From Candidatus Uhrbacteria bacterium (lineage in GTDB: Bacteria; Patescibacteriota; Patescibacteriia; 2-12-FULL-60-25): a DNA stretch of 50,358 nucleotides. Location of the stretch: assembly GCA_903829075.1 (NCBI GenBank), contig CAIKOH010000018.1, positions 1-50,358 on the forward strand, written 5' to 3'. Positions within the stretch are counted from its first letter, which is position 1. Every line of letters begins with the position of its first letter. The position numbers and the translations under genes were made by a program. The notes under the pieces were generated by a model that was given only the letters and a program-made list of their open reading frames with translations, searched no databases and was not told where the DNA came from. This document shows positions 26,056 to 34,434 of this stretch, one piece after another.

Positions 26056-28638
26056 ATGCATCTCGTTATCGTCGAATCCCCCACCAAAGCCAAAACCATT
26101 CGCAAGTTTTTGGGCCGCGACTACACCATTCTCGCTTCAATGGGCCACGTGCGCGACCTGCCACAATCTGCGGAAGAAATTCCAGAATCCGTCAAAAAAG
26201 AACCATGGGCAAATCTTGGCGTAGACGTGGATCATGGATTTGAACCGCTCTACATTATCCCCAAAAATAAAGCGGAAACCATTCGCGAATTAAAACACGC
26301 TCTCAAAGATGCTGAGGACGTCTACCTCGCCACCGATGAAGATCGCGAAGGAGAAAGCATCAGCTGGCACCTGCTGCAACTGTTAAAACCTAAGGTTCCG
26401 GTGCATCGCATGGTGTTTCATGAAATTACCGAACGCGCGATCCATGCCGCACTTGAACATCCACGCGATCTCGATGAGAATCTCGTCCACGCACAAGAAA
26501 CACGTCGCGTGCTCGATCGTCTGGTGGGCTACACGGTGTCACCGCTCCTGTGGAAAAAAATTGCCTATGGATTATCCGCGGGTCGCGTCCAATCCGTCGC
26601 CCTCAAAGCCCTGATCGAACGTGAACGCACACGCATGGGATTCTTGACGGCCGGCTATTTTGACGTGCTCGCCCAACTTACACACCAAGATATCGCGTTC
26701 CCAGCAACCCTCGTCTCGACAGACGGTAAGCGTCTCGCGCAAGGAAAAGATTTTGACGGAACCACCGGCCGTCTCCGTGAAGACACAAAAGACATCGTCG
26801 CACTGAACGAAACAGAGGCCACGGCAATCGCCAACGAGGTAGCAACCTCATCTTGGAAAGTCACCGATGCGACCGAGAAACCTGTTTCGCGCAAACCCGT
26901 TCCCCCGTTTATCACCTCCACCTTTCAACAGGAAGCGAACCGCAAGCTCGGCCTCTCTTCACGCGATTCGATGCGTGTCGCACAGGCGCTGTACGAACAT
27001 GGGCACATCACCTACATGCGTACGGATTCGACGAATCTATCCGATGAAGCGATCCAGGCTGTCCGTCGAGAAGCAACGCAACGATTCGGCGCCGAATTCG
27101 TTCCAGACAAACCTCGCCAGTACACCACGACGAGTAAAGGCGCACAAGAAGCACACGAAGCTATTCGTCCAAGCCTGTTGTTCACCGCCCCGCAAGATAT
27201 GAATTTGAGCGGCTCTGAACGCGCCGTCTATGAACTCATCTGGATGCGCACCATGGCCTCACAAATGAAGGACAGTCAGGAGCAGCACGTGTCCGTCACT
27301 CTGCAAAGTGGCAAACATGTTTTCACCTCCAGTGGTCGTAAAATTTTATTTGCGGGATTTTTACGGGCCTACGCAGAAGGCAGCGATGATCCAAACGAAG
27401 ACCTTGCCGAACAAGAACGCATCCTGCCATCGCTCGCCATCGGCGACGCGCCGCACTGCACCAAAACCGAGTCGCAGGGACACGCCACCAAACCCCCAAG
27501 CCGTTTCACGGAAGCCGGTTTGATTCAGTGGATGGAAAAAGAGGGCATCGGCCGTCCAAGTACGTACGCGTCCATCATTTCAACGTTGATCGACCGCGGC
27601 TACGTCACCAAAGCGCAAAATACACTGCTCCCAACCTTCCGCGGACTGGCCGTAATTCAACTCTTGGAAAAACACGTTCCCGATCTCGTCGACAGCTCGT
27701 TCACCTCAAAGATGGAGGCGCGACTTGACGATATCGCCGAAGGCAAGGAAGCGTGGCAGCCCTATCTCTCAGCATTTTATCTTGGATCAAAAGGGTTGCG
27801 CGAACGTATCAATGAAAAATCCAAAGAGATTCCACCAGACGAAGCGCGCACCATTAACTTGCCACAAGTTCCAAGTATTACTGTACGCGTCGGACGTTTT
27901 GGACCGTATTTCGAAACCAAAACCGAAGGCACTCCGCTGAAAGCCTCGTTACCAGAAACCCTTGCACCTGCTGATCTCACAACCGAGTCGCTCGGTGAGC
28001 TGATGAAACAAGCAGAACGCGGACCAACTAGCCTCGGCCAAGATCCAGAAACGGCGGCCTGGGTCTACATTCGTACCGGCAGCTATGGCGCGTATCTGCA
28101 ACTCGGAGAAGATAGCGAGGACAAAAAACAGAAACCGAAACGCATCAGTATTCCAAAAGATTTTGACCTCGCAACCCTTGATCTCCCACGCGCTCTCGCG
28201 CTCCTCTCGCTTCCACGAACACTTGGCGTACATCCCGCAAGCGGGAAGGATGTGAAGGCCGGGCTTGGACGATTCGGCCCATACATCGTGTGCGATGGCG
28301 ACTTTCGATCACTCAAAGGTGAGGACAATGTGCTCACCGTGACCCTTGAACGCGCCCTCGAACTGCTCGCGCAACCAAAACTTGGACGCGGTCGGTCAGC
28401 GCCACTGAAAACGCTCGGCACACATCCAGATGATCAAAAACCGATCACGCTTCATCAAGGAAAATTCGGGGCATATGTCAAACACGGAGAAAAAAACGCG
28501 ACCCTGCCAAAAGACATGACCATCGAAACTATCACGCTCGAACAAGCGATCCAGGTTCTCAACGCGAAGAAAACAACCTCAACAAAAAAGATTCCTGCGA
28601 AACGCAAACGAGCAGCAAAGAAAAAAGAAACGGTGTAG
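26056..28638 (+). CDS. topA: DNA topoisomerase I
   Basis: A type IA topoisomerase of 860 residues that relaxes negatively supercoiled DNA. The Toprim domain opens at 'LVIVESPTKAKTIRKFLG' and includes 'DEDREGE'. The catalytic tyrosine is Y320 in 'ITYMRTDST'. 'GRPSTYASIISTL' marks the end of the core. The C-terminal third has three Topo_C_Rpt-like units, each with GRFGPY or GKFGAY, and a Lys/Arg tail, but no Cys4 zinc ribbon. The true start is ATG 26056, because the Toprim motif begins right there; the open frame upstream overlaps dprA. It has its own promoter and ends at a strong hairpin terminator. Confidence 0.96.
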   Translation: MHLVIVESPTKAKTIRKFLGRDYTILASMGHVRDLPQSAEEIPESVKKEPWANLGVDVDHGFEPLYIIPKNKAETIRELKHALKDAEDVYLATDEDREGESISWHLLQLLKPKVPVHRMVFHEITERAIHAALEHPRDLDENLVHAQETRRVLDRLVGYTVSPLLWKKIAYGLSAGRVQSVALKALIERERTRMGFLTAGYFDVLAQLTHQDIAFPATLVSTDGKRLAQGKDFDGTTGRLREDTKDIVALNETEATAIANEVATSSWKVTDATEKPVSRKPVPPFITSTFQQEANRKLGLSSRDSMRVAQALYEHGHITYMRTDSTNLSDEAIQAVRREATQRFGAEFVPDKPRQYTTTSKGAQEAHEAIRPSLLFTAPQDMNLSGSERAVYELIWMRTMASQMKDSQEQHVSVTLQSGKHVFTSSGRKILFAGFLRAYAEGSDDPNEDLAEQERILPSLAIGDAPHCTKTESQGHATKPPSRFTEAGLIQWMEKEGIGRPSTYASIISTLIDRGYVTKAQNTLLPTFRGLAVIQLLEKHVPDLVDSSFTSKMEARLDDIAEGKEAWQPYLSAFYLGSKGLRERINEKSKEIPPDEARTINLPQVPSITVRVGRFGPYFETKTEGTPLKASLPETLAPADLTTESLGELMKQAERGPTSLGQDPETAAWVYIRTGSYGAYLQLGEDSEDKKQKPKRISIPKDFDLATLDLPRALALLSLPRTLGVHPASGKDVKAGLGRFGPYIVCDGDFRSLKGEDNVLTVTLERALELLAQPKLGRGRSAPLKTLGTHPDDQKPITLHQGKFGAYVKHGEKNATLPKDMTIETITLEQAIQVLNAKKTTSTKKIPAKRKRAAKKKETV

Positions 28639-28644
28639 AGAAGC

Positions 28645-28677
28645 CAAAAAAGAACTTCTAAGGAAGTTCTTTTTTTA
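28645..28677. terminator. Bidirectional terminator after topA
   Basis: AGAACTTC and GAAGTTCT form an 8-base-pair stem with a TAAG loop, preceded by an A-run and followed by TTTTTTTATT. It serves topA and the convergent hypothetical gene at 28740. Confidence 0.88.
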
Positions 28678-28739
28678 TTCGTCGTTGCGACTTCGACGAA
28701 GCAATCTGTTAGATCGATTGATCTTATCCTCTCATCTCT

Positions 28740-29657
28740 CTACGCGGCCATCTGCTGTTCATGTGCAGGCTGCGGTACTTGCGCTTGATTCATCAAAGCA
28801 GAATAGAGATCGTGCGCCTCCTGTTCACGCGTCATCGCACGTTCAAGTTTTTGCTGCAATTGTAGATCCTGAGTTGCTGTCAAACATTTCTGCAAAGCCA
28901 TGACATTTGCCGATGTTCGATTCTCCAAGATACGCTGAATGATGGACAAGCGCTCCAATTCCTGCTGATCTAGCTTGGCTTGATACTCAGCGGAAGAACA
29001 TCCAAAAACCTTCTTTACAGGCTGATACCCCAAATACGCCACGGCGTAGGCACGCTCTACATCGTCCCAAGCGGCAGGCGGTTGACGTGGCGGGGCTTCA
29101 AACGCGGTACGCGCCGCAACCACCCCTTCCACCCGCTCCGCATCGATCTGAAGTTTACCTTGAATATCGTTCATTAACTGAACAATGTTCCACCCCTTGG
29201 CTTCGTTCAGCAACGCCTCGACATCTGGATCCACAAATTCTGCGACGCTCATCATTGACTCGGACTCGGGGAGCAACGTATCCGCTTTCGTCCCAGTATC
29301 GTTCGCCGCCGATATTGCGAGCGCAGCAAGAATTGTATCACTTAAAATCCTCACTCCGTTCGTTTTTTCAATCGCACGTACCCGCTCAACAAATTCTCGT
29401 TGCGCTTCATCAATCGCCTTCCGACATCCTCTACGCAGCCGTCGTTCTTCTTTCAAAATATGCTCGGGCTCGTTACCGATCCAATCCCCCGCGATTTTCA
29501 TTCCACGTTCAGCCGTGGTTACGGTCGTCTCAAGACTCTCCTCGAGCGCGGTGGTTATTTCACGCGCATCTGAAGGCGTATCAACCGCACGTTCTGGCGT
29601 GGCGGGCGCGGGTTGCTCGATGTGCGCGAGCTGGTCACTTGGATCTACGCTTGACAT
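28740..29657 (-). CDS. Helical cytoplasmic protein of unknown function
   Basis: A 305-residue protein with no signal peptide or membrane span. The first 45 residues are Pro/Ala/Thr-rich. The rest is predicted helical and charged, with a Lys/Arg-rich helix ('EERRLRRGCRKAIDEAQREF') and a C-terminal Gln-rich region ('LQLQQKLERAMTREQEAHDLY'). No known family is recognised. It is transcribed alone, divergent from rel, from a TGC-TATGAT box that ends 8 bases before the ATG. The possible leaderless start fits the other host genes here. Confidence 0.7.
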   Translation of the reverse strand: MSSVDPSDQLAHIEQPAPATPERAVDTPSDAREITTALEESLETTVTTAERGMKIAGDWIGNEPEHILKEERRLRRGCRKAIDEAQREFVERVRAIEKTNGVRILSDTILAALAISAANDTGTKADTLLPESESMMSVAEFVDPDVEALLNEAKGWNIVQLMNDIQGKLQIDAERVEGVVAARTAFEAPPRQPPAAWDDVERAYAVAYLGYQPVKKVFGCSSAEYQAKLDQQELERLSIIQRILENRTSANVMALQKCLTATQDLQLQQKLERAMTREQEAHDLYSALMNQAQVPQPAHEQQMAA

Positions 29658-29665
29658 ACGACGGT

Positions 29666-29674
29666 ATCATAGCA
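29666..29674 (-). promoter_or_regulatory. Extended -10 promoter of the 28740-29657 gene
   Basis: TGC-TATGAT on the minus strand ends 8 bases before the ATG at 29657. No clear -35 box is found. It points away from the rel promoter, which begins about 20 bases to the right. Confidence 0.5.
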
Positions 29675-29693
29675 CAGACACGCATCATGCTCA

Positions 29694-29723
29694 TTGCCAA
29701 GCAAGGCTCAGACCCTGTATACA
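29694..29723 (+). promoter_or_regulatory. Promoter of the rel gene
   Basis: TTGCCA (29694-29699), an 18-base spacer and TATACA (29718-29723). The ATG at 29748 lies 24 bases downstream. The leader contains no Shine-Dalgarno sequence. Confidence 0.6.
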
Positions 29724-29747
29724 TAGAGAGACCTCCTGCTCACGAGT

Positions 29748-31277
29748 ATGAATAGCGCTGAACAAAAACTTCCAAACACCCTCGAGACGCTTGAAGCGCT
29801 GTTGCGACCACATCACGAGACGGCAGAAATTGAAACCGTGAAACGCGCCTACGCCTTTGCCGAAGCGGCTCATCGCGGACAAAAACGCGCCACAGGCGAA
29901 CCCTACATCGTCCATCCGCTCGCCACCGCGATTACGCTCGCCGAGATGCACTTATCCACACCAATCATTGTGGCCGGCTTACTGCACGACGTTCCAGAAG
30001 ACACCTCGCACACACTTGAAGAGATCGAACAGGCGTTTGGTGCAGATGTCTCCAACATGGTTTCCGGCATCACCAAACTCAGCAAAATCAAATACCGCGG
30101 CATCGAGCGCTACATGGAAAATTTGCGCAAAATGTTTTTAGCCATGGCTTCTGATGTGCGCGTGGTGTTTATCAAATTCGCCGATAGTCTCAATAACCTA
30201 GAAACACTGGATGCCCTTCCTCCAAAAAAACAGGAGCGTATTGCCCTTGAATCGCTTGAGCTGTATGCGCCCATCGCCAACCGCTTAGGCATGGGCGAAA
30301 TCAAGGGACGTTTAGAAGATAGCGCGTTTAAATACATCCAACCTAAAGAATACGTCTGGGTGAAAGAACTCGCAAAAACCGCACGCGAAGATAAATCAGA
30401 ATATTTGCAACGCGTCATTCGTCTGACCAAAGATCTGTTAAAAACCTCCGGCATCCAATGCCTGGACGTCCATGGACGCGCAAAGCACCTGTACTCACTC
30501 TATCGAAAACTTCTCAAACACGAACGTAACATTGCTCACGTGTACGATCTGATCGCGATGCGCGTGATCGTCGAGAACGTCGCGGACTGTTATGCCGCAC
30601 TCGGCATCATTCATAGCCGCTGGACACCGCTCAAAGGCCGCATCAAAGATTACATCGCTCAGCCAAAACCCAACGGCTATCGCTCACTCCATACCACCGT
30701 ATTCTGTGAAGATGGTGAGATTGTCGAGTTTCAGATCCGAACAACTCAGATGCATCTGGAAAGCGAATACGGTATCGCTGCGCACTGGTCTTACGACGAA
30801 CAAAAATATCCAGCCAATGGCACACCCATTCGCCCAACAGGAGAAACAACGCCTCCGCAATGGGTCTACGAACTCGCCCATTTACAAAACGATCAACAGG
30901 ATCAAAAACGGTACATGCAGTCATTAGAAGACCTAAAGATCGATGTGTTCCGCGATCGTATCTTCGTGTTCACCCCTCGAGGCGACGTGATCGATCTTCC
31001 GGAAGAAAGCACCTGCATCGACTTCGCCTACGCCATCCACACCGACATCGGAAATACCTGCGTCGGTTCCAAGGTCAATGAAGAGGTGGTCCCGCTGCAT
31101 CGCGTGCTTAAAAATGGCGACATGGTAGAAATCTTAGTAGACAAATCGCGTAAATCCCCCAGTCTTGATTGGCTAAAATTTGCACGCACACGACATGCAC
31201 GAAATAAAATTCGACAACTCTCACGAGTGAGTATCTCGGCGTGGATCAAAGGAATTCTTCCAGGGAGCGGAAAATAA
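29748..31277 (+). CDS. rel: RelA/SpoT-type (p)ppGpp synthetase/hydrolase, no C-terminal ACT
   Basis: A 509-residue Rel protein that controls the alarmone (p)ppGpp. The HD hydrolase domain keeps its metal ligands (H56 in 'YIVHPLA', H80-D81 in 'LLHDVPEDT', D146 in 'FADSLNN'), and the synthetase domain keeps 'YDLIAMRVIV', 'GRIKDYIAQPKPNGYRSLHTTV'-type residues (about 297-318) and E327 in 'VEFQIRTTQMH'. Both activities therefore look possible. A TGS domain follows at about 398-460 ('RIFVFTPRGDVIDLPEESTCIDFAYAIH'). The helical, zinc-finger and ACT regions of full-length Rel (about 740 residues) are missing. The HN pair in the usual ADRLHN is changed to ADSLNN. Confidence 0.93.
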   Translation: MNSAEQKLPNTLETLEALLRPHHETAEIETVKRAYAFAEAAHRGQKRATGEPYIVHPLATAITLAEMHLSTPIIVAGLLHDVPEDTSHTLEEIEQAFGADVSNMVSGITKLSKIKYRGIERYMENLRKMFLAMASDVRVVFIKFADSLNNLETLDALPPKKQERIALESLELYAPIANRLGMGEIKGRLEDSAFKYIQPKEYVWVKELAKTAREDKSEYLQRVIRLTKDLLKTSGIQCLDVHGRAKHLYSLYRKLLKHERNIAHVYDLIAMRVIVENVADCYAALGIIHSRWTPLKGRIKDYIAQPKPNGYRSLHTTVFCEDGEIVEFQIRTTQMHLESEYGIAAHWSYDEQKYPANGTPIRPTGETTPPQWVYELAHLQNDQQDQKRYMQSLEDLKIDVFRDRIFVFTPRGDVIDLPEESTCIDFAYAIHTDIGNTCVGSKVNEEVVPLHRVLKNGDMVEILVDKSRKSPSLDWLKFARTRHARNKIRQLSRVSISAWIKGILPGSGK

Positions 31278-31325
31278 CCAGCAATCCTGCTGCAAAATTC
31301 CTGCGTGCGTTACACCTTCAACCGA

Positions 31326-31366
31326 TTGACAGTGAGATATCCCTGTTCATAGAAACGTGATAAAAT
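31326..31366 (+). promoter_or_regulatory. Candidate promoter region of parAB
   Basis: A perfect TTGACA (31326-31331) is followed 18 bases later by TAGAAA, and further on by TGA-TAAAAT (box 31361-31366), which resembles an extended -10. Which one is used cannot be told from sequence. The ATG of parA is at 31413. This gap of 135 bases holds nothing else. Confidence 0.45.
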
Positions 31367-31412
31367 CCGGATACCTTTGTTTTGTTGAATCTTCCACCGC
31401 GTTCGTCGATCT

Positions 31413-32201
31413 ATGGCGAGAATCATTTCCATTGTCAATCAAAAAGGGGGGGTGGGTAAAACCACGACCGCCATTAATCTTGGTGCCTACTTAGCCGAGT
31501 TGGGAAAATTTGTATTGATCGTAGATCTCGACCCTCAGGCAAACGCAACAGCCGGCATCGGAATTGATCATCGCAGTCTTAACCAAGGCGTATACGAAGC
31601 CTTGCTTGGTCAGGTCAACATTCGCGATATCGTTCAACTAACGGCGCATGAAGGTCTGCGTGTCGCACCTGCGACCACAGCTCTTGCCGGACTCAACATC
31701 GAACTCGTTTCCTTAGAACGTCGCGAATTCAAGTTGCGCGATTGCTTATTGGAAATTCGTAATGACTACGACTTTATTTTGATAGATTGCCCACCAACTC
31801 TCGGACTCATCACATTGAATGGCCTGGTTGCTGGCGATGAAATTTTGATCCCAGTTCAAGCAGAGTACTTTGCCCTTGAAGGCTTGGGACAGTTACTGGA
31901 GACCGTTCAGCTCGTCAAAGAACGCATTCGTCCAGAGGTGGACGTGCTCGGAGCCGTACTCACGATGTATGATGGCCGCACAAAACTTTCTGAAGATGTG
32001 CTACAAGAACTGTATAAATATTTTCCTAACAACATCTTCCGTTCCGTGATTCCACGTAACGTTCGTCTGGCCGAAGCCCCTTCCTTTGGAAGAACGATCG
32101 CGCACTTTGATCCAGGCTCCAAAGGCGCACGCGCCTACGAACGTCTCGCGCGCGAAGTGCTGCAGCGCGATTCTTCTGTTTATCCTATCAACGTCGTATG
32201 A
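31413..32201 (+). CDS. parA: Chromosome partitioning ATPase ParA (Soj)
   Basis: A 262-residue ParA/Soj ATPase. The deviant Walker A 'KGGVGKTT' at residues 11-18 with signature Lys11, 'VDLDPQANAT' and 'LIDCPPTLGLITLNGL' identify the family. It drives segregation of the chromosome origin together with ParB, by ATP-dependent, non-specific DNA binding. The length is that of the chromosomal form without an extra N-terminal helix-turn-helix. It overlaps parB by 4 bases (ATGA), so the two are translationally coupled. Presence beside parB commonly marks the origin region, but no origin is visible here. Confidence 0.96.
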   Translation: MARIISIVNQKGGVGKTTTAINLGAYLAELGKFVLIVDLDPQANATAGIGIDHRSLNQGVYEALLGQVNIRDIVQLTAHEGLRVAPATTALAGLNIELVSLERREFKLRDCLLEIRNDYDFILIDCPPTLGLITLNGLVAGDEILIPVQAEYFALEGLGQLLETVQLVKERIRPEVDVLGAVLTMYDGRTKLSEDVLQELYKYFPNNIFRSVIPRNVRLAEAPSFGRTIAHFDPGSKGARAYERLAREVLQRDSSVYPINVV

Positions 32202-33106
32202 TCCTTCAACGTCAATCTGGTCTTGGAAAAGGTCTTGGCGCACTCATTCCGCCAAAGCTACCCAACCAACCTATCAATACAAACTTTGTCCACGCACCAG
32301 AGCTTCAAACGACCGCTCCCGTTCTTCAAGACGGTATGCAAATCGTTCAGATTCCCGTTGAACACATCGAACGTAATCCGCATCAACCGCGCGTCCACTT
32401 TGATCATCAGCAACTCGAAGAGCTCATCAGCAGCATCAAAACGTACGGCATTATCCAACCGCTCGTTGTCAGCACGCTTTCCAATGGACGATATCAGCTC
32501 ATCGCTGGAGAACGACGTTTGCGCGCCTCCACCATTGCTGGATTAGCCACGGTTCCAGCTCTTGTCCGCGATGCGACCGAACAGCAAAAACTCGAACTCG
32601 CCTTGATCGAAAATATCCAACGCCAGGATCTCAACGCGATTGAAGAAGCGCATGCGTTCGAACGGTTACTCGGGGAATTTAATTTAACTCAGGACGATTT
32701 GGCGAAACGCGTCGGAAAAAGCCGTCCGCAAATCGCCAACACCTTGCGCCTACTCAATCTTCCAGAACCGATTCAACAGGCACTCATGGAACGGAAGATC
32801 TCCTCCTCAAACGGCCGTACCCTCCTTTCATTACCAACCGAAGAGGAACAGATACAACTGTTTCAAGCCCTGCTCGCCGGAAATTTCACCGTGCGCGAAA
32901 CCGAACGTCGCGTTGCGCGTCAACGTCGACCCACCATCATCGATGTACACATCGGCGAATTTGAATCTCAACTCAGAGACTCGCTTCATTGCCGAGTCGA
33001 TATCAAACAAAAACCGGACGGATCAGGTAACATCTCCCTCAACTTCACCTCCGAAGAGGAGCTCCGCGGAATCATTGACCACATTCGAAAAGGACGCGCA
33101 TCGTAA
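32198..33106 (+). CDS. parB: Chromosome partitioning protein ParB
   Basis: A 302-residue ParB/Spo0J that binds parS sites and spreads as a CTP-dependent clamp. The ParA-stimulating N-terminus ('GLGKGLGALIPPK'), the ParB/sulfiredoxin domain with 'RNPHQPR' and CTP motif 'GERRLRA' (104-110), 'ENIQRQDLN' (138-146) and a helix-turn-helix ('LTQDDLAKRVGKSRPQIANT') are all present. A C-terminal dimer domain closes the chain. It overlaps parA by 4 bases. A hairpin terminator follows 14 bases downstream. No full parS site was found in the window. Confidence 0.96.
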   Translation: MILQRQSGLGKGLGALIPPKLPNQPINTNFVHAPELQTTAPVLQDGMQIVQIPVEHIERNPHQPRVHFDHQQLEELISSIKTYGIIQPLVVSTLSNGRYQLIAGERRLRASTIAGLATVPALVRDATEQQKLELALIENIQRQDLNAIEEAHAFERLLGEFNLTQDDLAKRVGKSRPQIANTLRLLNLPEPIQQALMERKISSSNGRTLLSLPTEEEQIQLFQALLAGNFTVRETERRVARQRRPTIIDVHIGEFESQLRDSLHCRVDIKQKPDGSGNISLNFTSEEELRGIIDHIRKGRAS

Positions 33107-33117
33107 ACAACCTCATC

Positions 33118-33149
33118 TAAAAATACTTCGCTTTTGCGGAGTATTTTTA
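33118..33149. terminator. Bidirectional terminator after parB
   Basis: AAATACTTCGC and GCGGAGTATTT pair around a TTTT loop with one G-T wobble, flanked by an A-run and T-run. It serves parAB from the left and the sigma/DUF5667 pair from the right. Confidence 0.85.
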
Positions 33150-33170
33150 GGTCATTCTTTCATTACGTTT

Positions 33171-33827
33171 CTAATCAACATCTTCTGTCGACGTTGGAAC
33201 CATGGAGGTCACCTCACGTTCAAGCTCCTCAGCTTGATCATGGACGAGACTATTTAAATGTTGCAATTGAGGATTCATTTTTTCATGTTCATCAATATGA
33301 TCGAGATGATCAATGGTTGATGTTGTCGCGACAAACAACGCAGGACGATCCTTCAGAATGCGGTCCGTTGAAGTCGCCGCCTCTCTCTCGAAACTCGTAT
33401 CCTTAATCAGGTGCTTTGTTTGCTTTAAAAGTACGCGCACATGCTGAAGCGGGACTCGCTGATTACGCTGTTTCATCAGCATCAACTCATGCTCACGTCG
33501 TTGCAGGTACTGAAGACGAACCTGATCTTTTGCAATGGGGTTTGAGGCAGCGAAACTAAACTGAATAGACTCGATCTCCTGTCGCAGAGGGTACAGTGGA
33601 TGGTCCGGCAACACCGTATCTGAAGTGTACGCATAGGCTGCCGTCGCTCCCAACAGGCTACACATTAAACTCCCTGAGGCGATGACCGCTCTCCACGAGA
33701 ACCACGCTCTTGTCACAAGACCTTCCTTCTGAGCGAATTGGTTGCGCAGACGCACGACAAACGAACGATCAGGTCGAGATCGCTGTCGAATGCGAAATAA
33801 ACGATAGGAAATAGGCCAAAGAGACAT
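33171..33827 (-). CDS. DUF5667 membrane protein next to ECF sigma factor
   Basis: A 218-residue protein with a basic N-terminal cytoplasmic part (residues 1-45), one membrane span (about 46-66) and an outside domain of the DUF5667 type, whose 'DTVLPDHPLYPLRQEIESIQ' is the characteristic opening. The remaining part is helical and acidic at the end. It lies 7 bases after the sigma factor gene. Such a position and topology are typical of an anti-sigma factor, but there is no visible zinc-binding anti-sigma motif (HxxxCxxC), so that role is inferred from context only. Confidence 0.82.
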   Translation of the reverse strand: MSLWPISYRLFRIRQRSRPDRSFVVRLRNQFAQKEGLVTRAWFSWRAVIASGSLMCSLLGATAAYAYTSDTVLPDHPLYPLRQEIESIQFSFAASNPIAKDQVRLQYLQRREHELMLMKQRNQRVPLQHVRVLLKQTKHLIKDTSFEREAATSTDRILKDRPALFVATTSTIDHLDHIDEHEKMNPQLQHLNSLVHDQAEELEREVTSMVPTSTEDVD

Positions 33828-33834
33828 AGGTGGT

Positions 33835-34350
33835 TTATATTTTTCTCACGTCTTCATCCGGATGACGTACCAGACGACCAAGTTTCTTGACAGCTCGGGT
33901 CGCCTGAACGCGAAGGGTGGCAGAGGCTTTATCAAACACTTCCTCCAAATCCTCAAATGACCATCCTTCCAGGTATTTCATGCGGACCAGGCGGGCATCC
34001 TCAGCGGACAACGCGTTCACCGCTTCCAATAATGCCTGTTCATCGAACTGATCACACAAACGCTGTCGATCATCACGCGAGGCAAAGATGGAGCTTTCAA
34101 TCTCCTCCAACGTCACACCTGGACGCTGTTTTGCATGATGGTTGATCAAACAGTTGCGCGCAATCGTAAATATCCAAGAAGAACGGCTCTTCTCAGGATC
34201 GTATCGCTCAAAAGCCTCAAACGCACGTAAAAAAATGTCTTGCGTCAGATCTTCAGCGATTTCTTTGCGATTGCCAACACGATACAACACGAATCTGTAG
34301 ATGCGCTCGACATGTGTGTCGTAAAAGCTTGTGAATTGCTTTTTCTCCAT
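33835..34350 (-). CDS. ECF-type RNA polymerase sigma factor
   Basis: A 171-residue sigma factor of the extracytoplasmic-function type. Region 2 has 'DLTQDIFLRAFEAFERYDP' and 'SSWIFTIARNCLINHH' (the -10 contact helix), and region 4 has 'AEDARLVRMKYLEGWSFEDLEEVF' followed by 'SATLRVQATRAVKKLGRL' (the -35 contact helix). It is followed 7 bases later by a DUF5667 membrane protein, forming a likely sigma/anti-sigma pair. A GGTGAGG stretch 9-10 bases before the ATG is a possible Shine-Dalgarno sequence, unlike most host genes here. The signal sensed is unknown. Confidence 0.93.
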   Translation of the reverse strand: MEKKQFTSFYDTHVERIYRFVLYRVGNRKEIAEDLTQDIFLRAFEAFERYDPEKSRSSWIFTIARNCLINHHAKQRPGVTLEEIESSIFASRDDRQRLCDQFDEQALLEAVNALSAEDARLVRMKYLEGWSFEDLEEVFDKASATLRVQATRAVKKLGRLVRHPDEDVRKI

Positions 34351-34369
34351 GATGCATCTACCTCACCAA

Positions 34370-34398
34370 GATACAGGTGAGCCTGTCAAATTGTTACA
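34370..34398 (-). promoter_or_regulatory. Possible ECF-type promoter of the sigma operon
   Basis: On the minus strand TGTAAC (34393-34398), a 17-base spacer and TGTATC (34370-34375). The -35 box equals that known for some ECF sigma factors such as SigX of Bacillus. A perfect 12-base palindrome CTGTTATAACAG lies just upstream at 34405-34416. Autoregulation would explain the arrangement; this is inference. Confidence 0.35.
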
Positions 34399-34434
34399 AC
34401 CTTCCTGTTATAACAGCGACGAATTAAGAAAAAA

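Noticed and set aside
29087-29755. A 222-codon plus-strand frame opposite the hypothetical gene at 28740 and running into rel.
   Set aside because: It overlaps the rel promoter and start and has no domain; the minus-strand gene has a better promoter and helical composition.
34384-34389. A perfect TTGACA on the minus strand upstream of the sigma factor gene, considered as a sigma-70 promoter.
   Set aside because: No acceptable -10 box occurs 16-18 bases downstream (GTGAGG at that place).
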